6,059 bases of DNA from Gammaproteobacteria bacterium. Its GTDB lineage: Bacteria > Pseudomonadota > Gammaproteobacteria > Pseudomonadales > Pseudohongiellaceae. The stretch lies in assembly GCA_947377625.1 (NCBI GenBank), contig CANCGR010000181.1, positions 1 to 6,059 of the forward strand, written 5' to 3'. Shown here in pieces: positions 4,995 through 6,059 of this stretch. Position numbers and translations under genes: made by a program. The notes under the pieces are model-generated. The model ran no database searches. It was not told the origin of the DNA and was given only the letters and a program-made list of their open reading frames with translations. Position 1 is the stretch's first letter, and each line of letters opens with the position of its first letter.

Positions 4995-6056
4995 TCAGCC
5001 GTCCGGCAAGGCCGGGTTGAACCAGGGCACTGAAAACCAGTAGTAACGCCCATCGCGGCCGGGTGCCGTGCAGTTATAACGAAACCTTCTGCCATTGTGC
5101 TCGGTAAGGCTGCTAACCCGGTATTGCTGAGCAGCGGCATCCACCACTTCTACTTTCATCGGCTGGTCATTGACGAAGCAGGAAAGTGCGTCGAACCGGT
5201 AAGCGCCATTGAAATCCAGCACCGCGCTTGGCTTTTTGCCGGAGGTAAGCGGACTGTCCGGCTCAGTGATGCTGACATTGAAGGCCAGACTTTTCACTTT
5301 GGGAGCAAAGGTGCGAAGCGGCGCATAGACCCCTGAGAATGGAAAGCGGGGCAGGGCTTCGAAGTCTGACGATGCATTGATTGGCCCGGAGTGCTGGGCC
5401 ATGCCGATATAGCCCAGTCTGACCAGCAACTGTTTGATTTCCGGGTTGTACTCGCCGTAGGGATAGGCATGGATCTTATGGCTCTGTCCGGTTTCCTGCA
5501 GGATCTTTTGTTCGGAGTCGACGATTTCCTGTTCGATTCGTTTCAGCCAGGCAGTGCTTTCTTCCCCCGGGTTGCGCGTGAGGAAATAGGGATGACTGAC
5601 GCTGTGATTGGCGAGAGTGGCGCCAGCCTTACCCATTTCACGCAATTGATCCCAGTTGGTGTAGAGCTTGGCGTTGCTGCCGATCAGGCCGGATGGCACA
5701 AATACAGTGAAGGGCCAGCCGTATTCGCGCAGCAACGGGAACGCCGTCTTGTAGACGGAAATATAGGCGTCATCGAACGTAATGGCGGCGGTCTTGTCAG
5801 GCAAGGGCGTATGCTGCTTGAGAGCTTTGAGAATGTCGGGCAGCGGCAAGACCGTGAACTTGTTGTCGCGCAGATATTCCATATGTTCGCGAAATTCATC
5901 GGCTGTCACGCTGGTTGAGCGTGGCGTGGTACTGCTGATATGGTGATATTGCAGGACAACGGCCTGGTTGTCGGCGTTTTGCGCCATTAATGGCTGGCTG
6001 GATGACAAGAAAACAATAACTGATAAAAACAGGCTTAGACGAAGCAAACGTGACAT
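4995..6056 (-). CDS. Secreted polysaccharide deacetylase (NodB/CE4 family, PgaB N-domain-like)
   Basis: CE4 enzymes remove N- or O-acetyl groups from GlcNAc polymers such as peptidoglycan, chitin or poly-GlcNAc, using a metal ion. The 353-residue product has a signal peptide (basic MSRLLR, hydrophobic core 7-20, likely cleavage after LMA, residue 25), then QYHHIS (36-41). Motif 1 is TFDDA (93-97), with D95 as expected base and D96 as metal ligand; the usual last residue is Gly. Motif 2 is HSVSH (151-155) with both metal His, and motif 3 is YPYGEYN (198-204). The layout resembles the deacetylase half of PgaB without its C-terminal glycoside hydrolase. Residues about 250-353 form an extra region rich in predicted strands with two Cys (C293, C329), which I do not recognise. 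The start 3 bases from the window edge is supported by the signal peptide; its ribosome-binding site is outside. The stop codon abuts that of bax. Confidence 0.9.
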   Translation of the reverse strand: MSRLLRLSLFLSVIVFLSSSQPLMAQNADNQAVVLQYHHISSTTPRSTSVTADEFREHMEYLRDNKFTVLPLPDILKALKQHTPLPDKTAAITFDDAYISVYKTAFPLLREYGWPFTVFVPSGLIGSNAKLYTNWDQLREMGKAGATLANHSVSHPYFLTRNPGEESTAWLKRIEQEIVDSEQKILQETGQSHKIHAYPYGEYNPEIKQLLVRLGYIGMAQHSGPINASSDFEALPRFPFSGVYAPLRTFAPKVKSLAFNVSITEPDSPLTSGKKPSAVLDFNGAYRFDALSCFVNDQPMKVEVVDAAAQQYRVSSLTEHNGRRFRYNCTAPGRDGRYYWFSVPWFNPALPDG

Positions 6057-6059
6057 AAG

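Noticed and set aside
5391..5918. 175-codon open frame on the plus strand opposite the deacetylase
   Set aside because: The minus strand carries all the NodB motifs across the same bases; no independent start signal or domain is visible.

Overview
This window looks like an ordinary stretch of a gammaproteobacterial chromosome (class by protein resemblance; genus not assignable). The coding sequences closely resemble gammaproteobacterial EF-G, BtuR/CobO, BolA and Bax proteins. It is densely packed and alternates strand: fusA(partial)> terminator, aminotransferase>, <cobO <ylqF, bolA>, [leader ORF?]> bax-like>, <polysaccharide deacetylase. I see no mobile element, CRISPR array, tRNA or rRNA, and no stretch longer than about 170 bases lacks a gene.

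Left part (1-2082): the C-terminal 273 residues of an elongation factor G end at a textbook rho-independent terminator. No tuf gene follows, so this is probably a second EF-G copy (fusA2-type) outside the str operon. A class-V PLP-dependent aminotransferase of unknown substrate follows as an apparently independent gene.

Middle (2083-3979): a minus-strand pair with an 11-base gene overlap encodes the circularly permuted ribosome-assembly GTPase YlqF/RbgA and the corrinoid adenosyltransferase CobO/BtuR. It diverges from bolA across a 96-base intergenic region.

Right part (3980-6059): a strongly AT-rich spacer leads into a Bax-family glucosaminidase. Its reading frame abuts, stop codon to stop codon, a convergent secreted polysaccharide deacetylase. 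Both appear to be exported enzymes acting on GlcNAc-containing polymers (peptidoglycan or exopolysaccharide).

No exotic system is evident. The most interesting signal is in the bax leader. A 22-codon ORF (4075-4143) has a Shine-Dalgarno sequence able to pair over 10 bases (two as G:U) and ends two bases before the bax ATG, which itself has no visible Shine-Dalgarno. This suggests translational coupling or a regulatory leader peptide. A competing reading is that an extended -10 promoter overlaps the same bases; the two cannot both be the main story.
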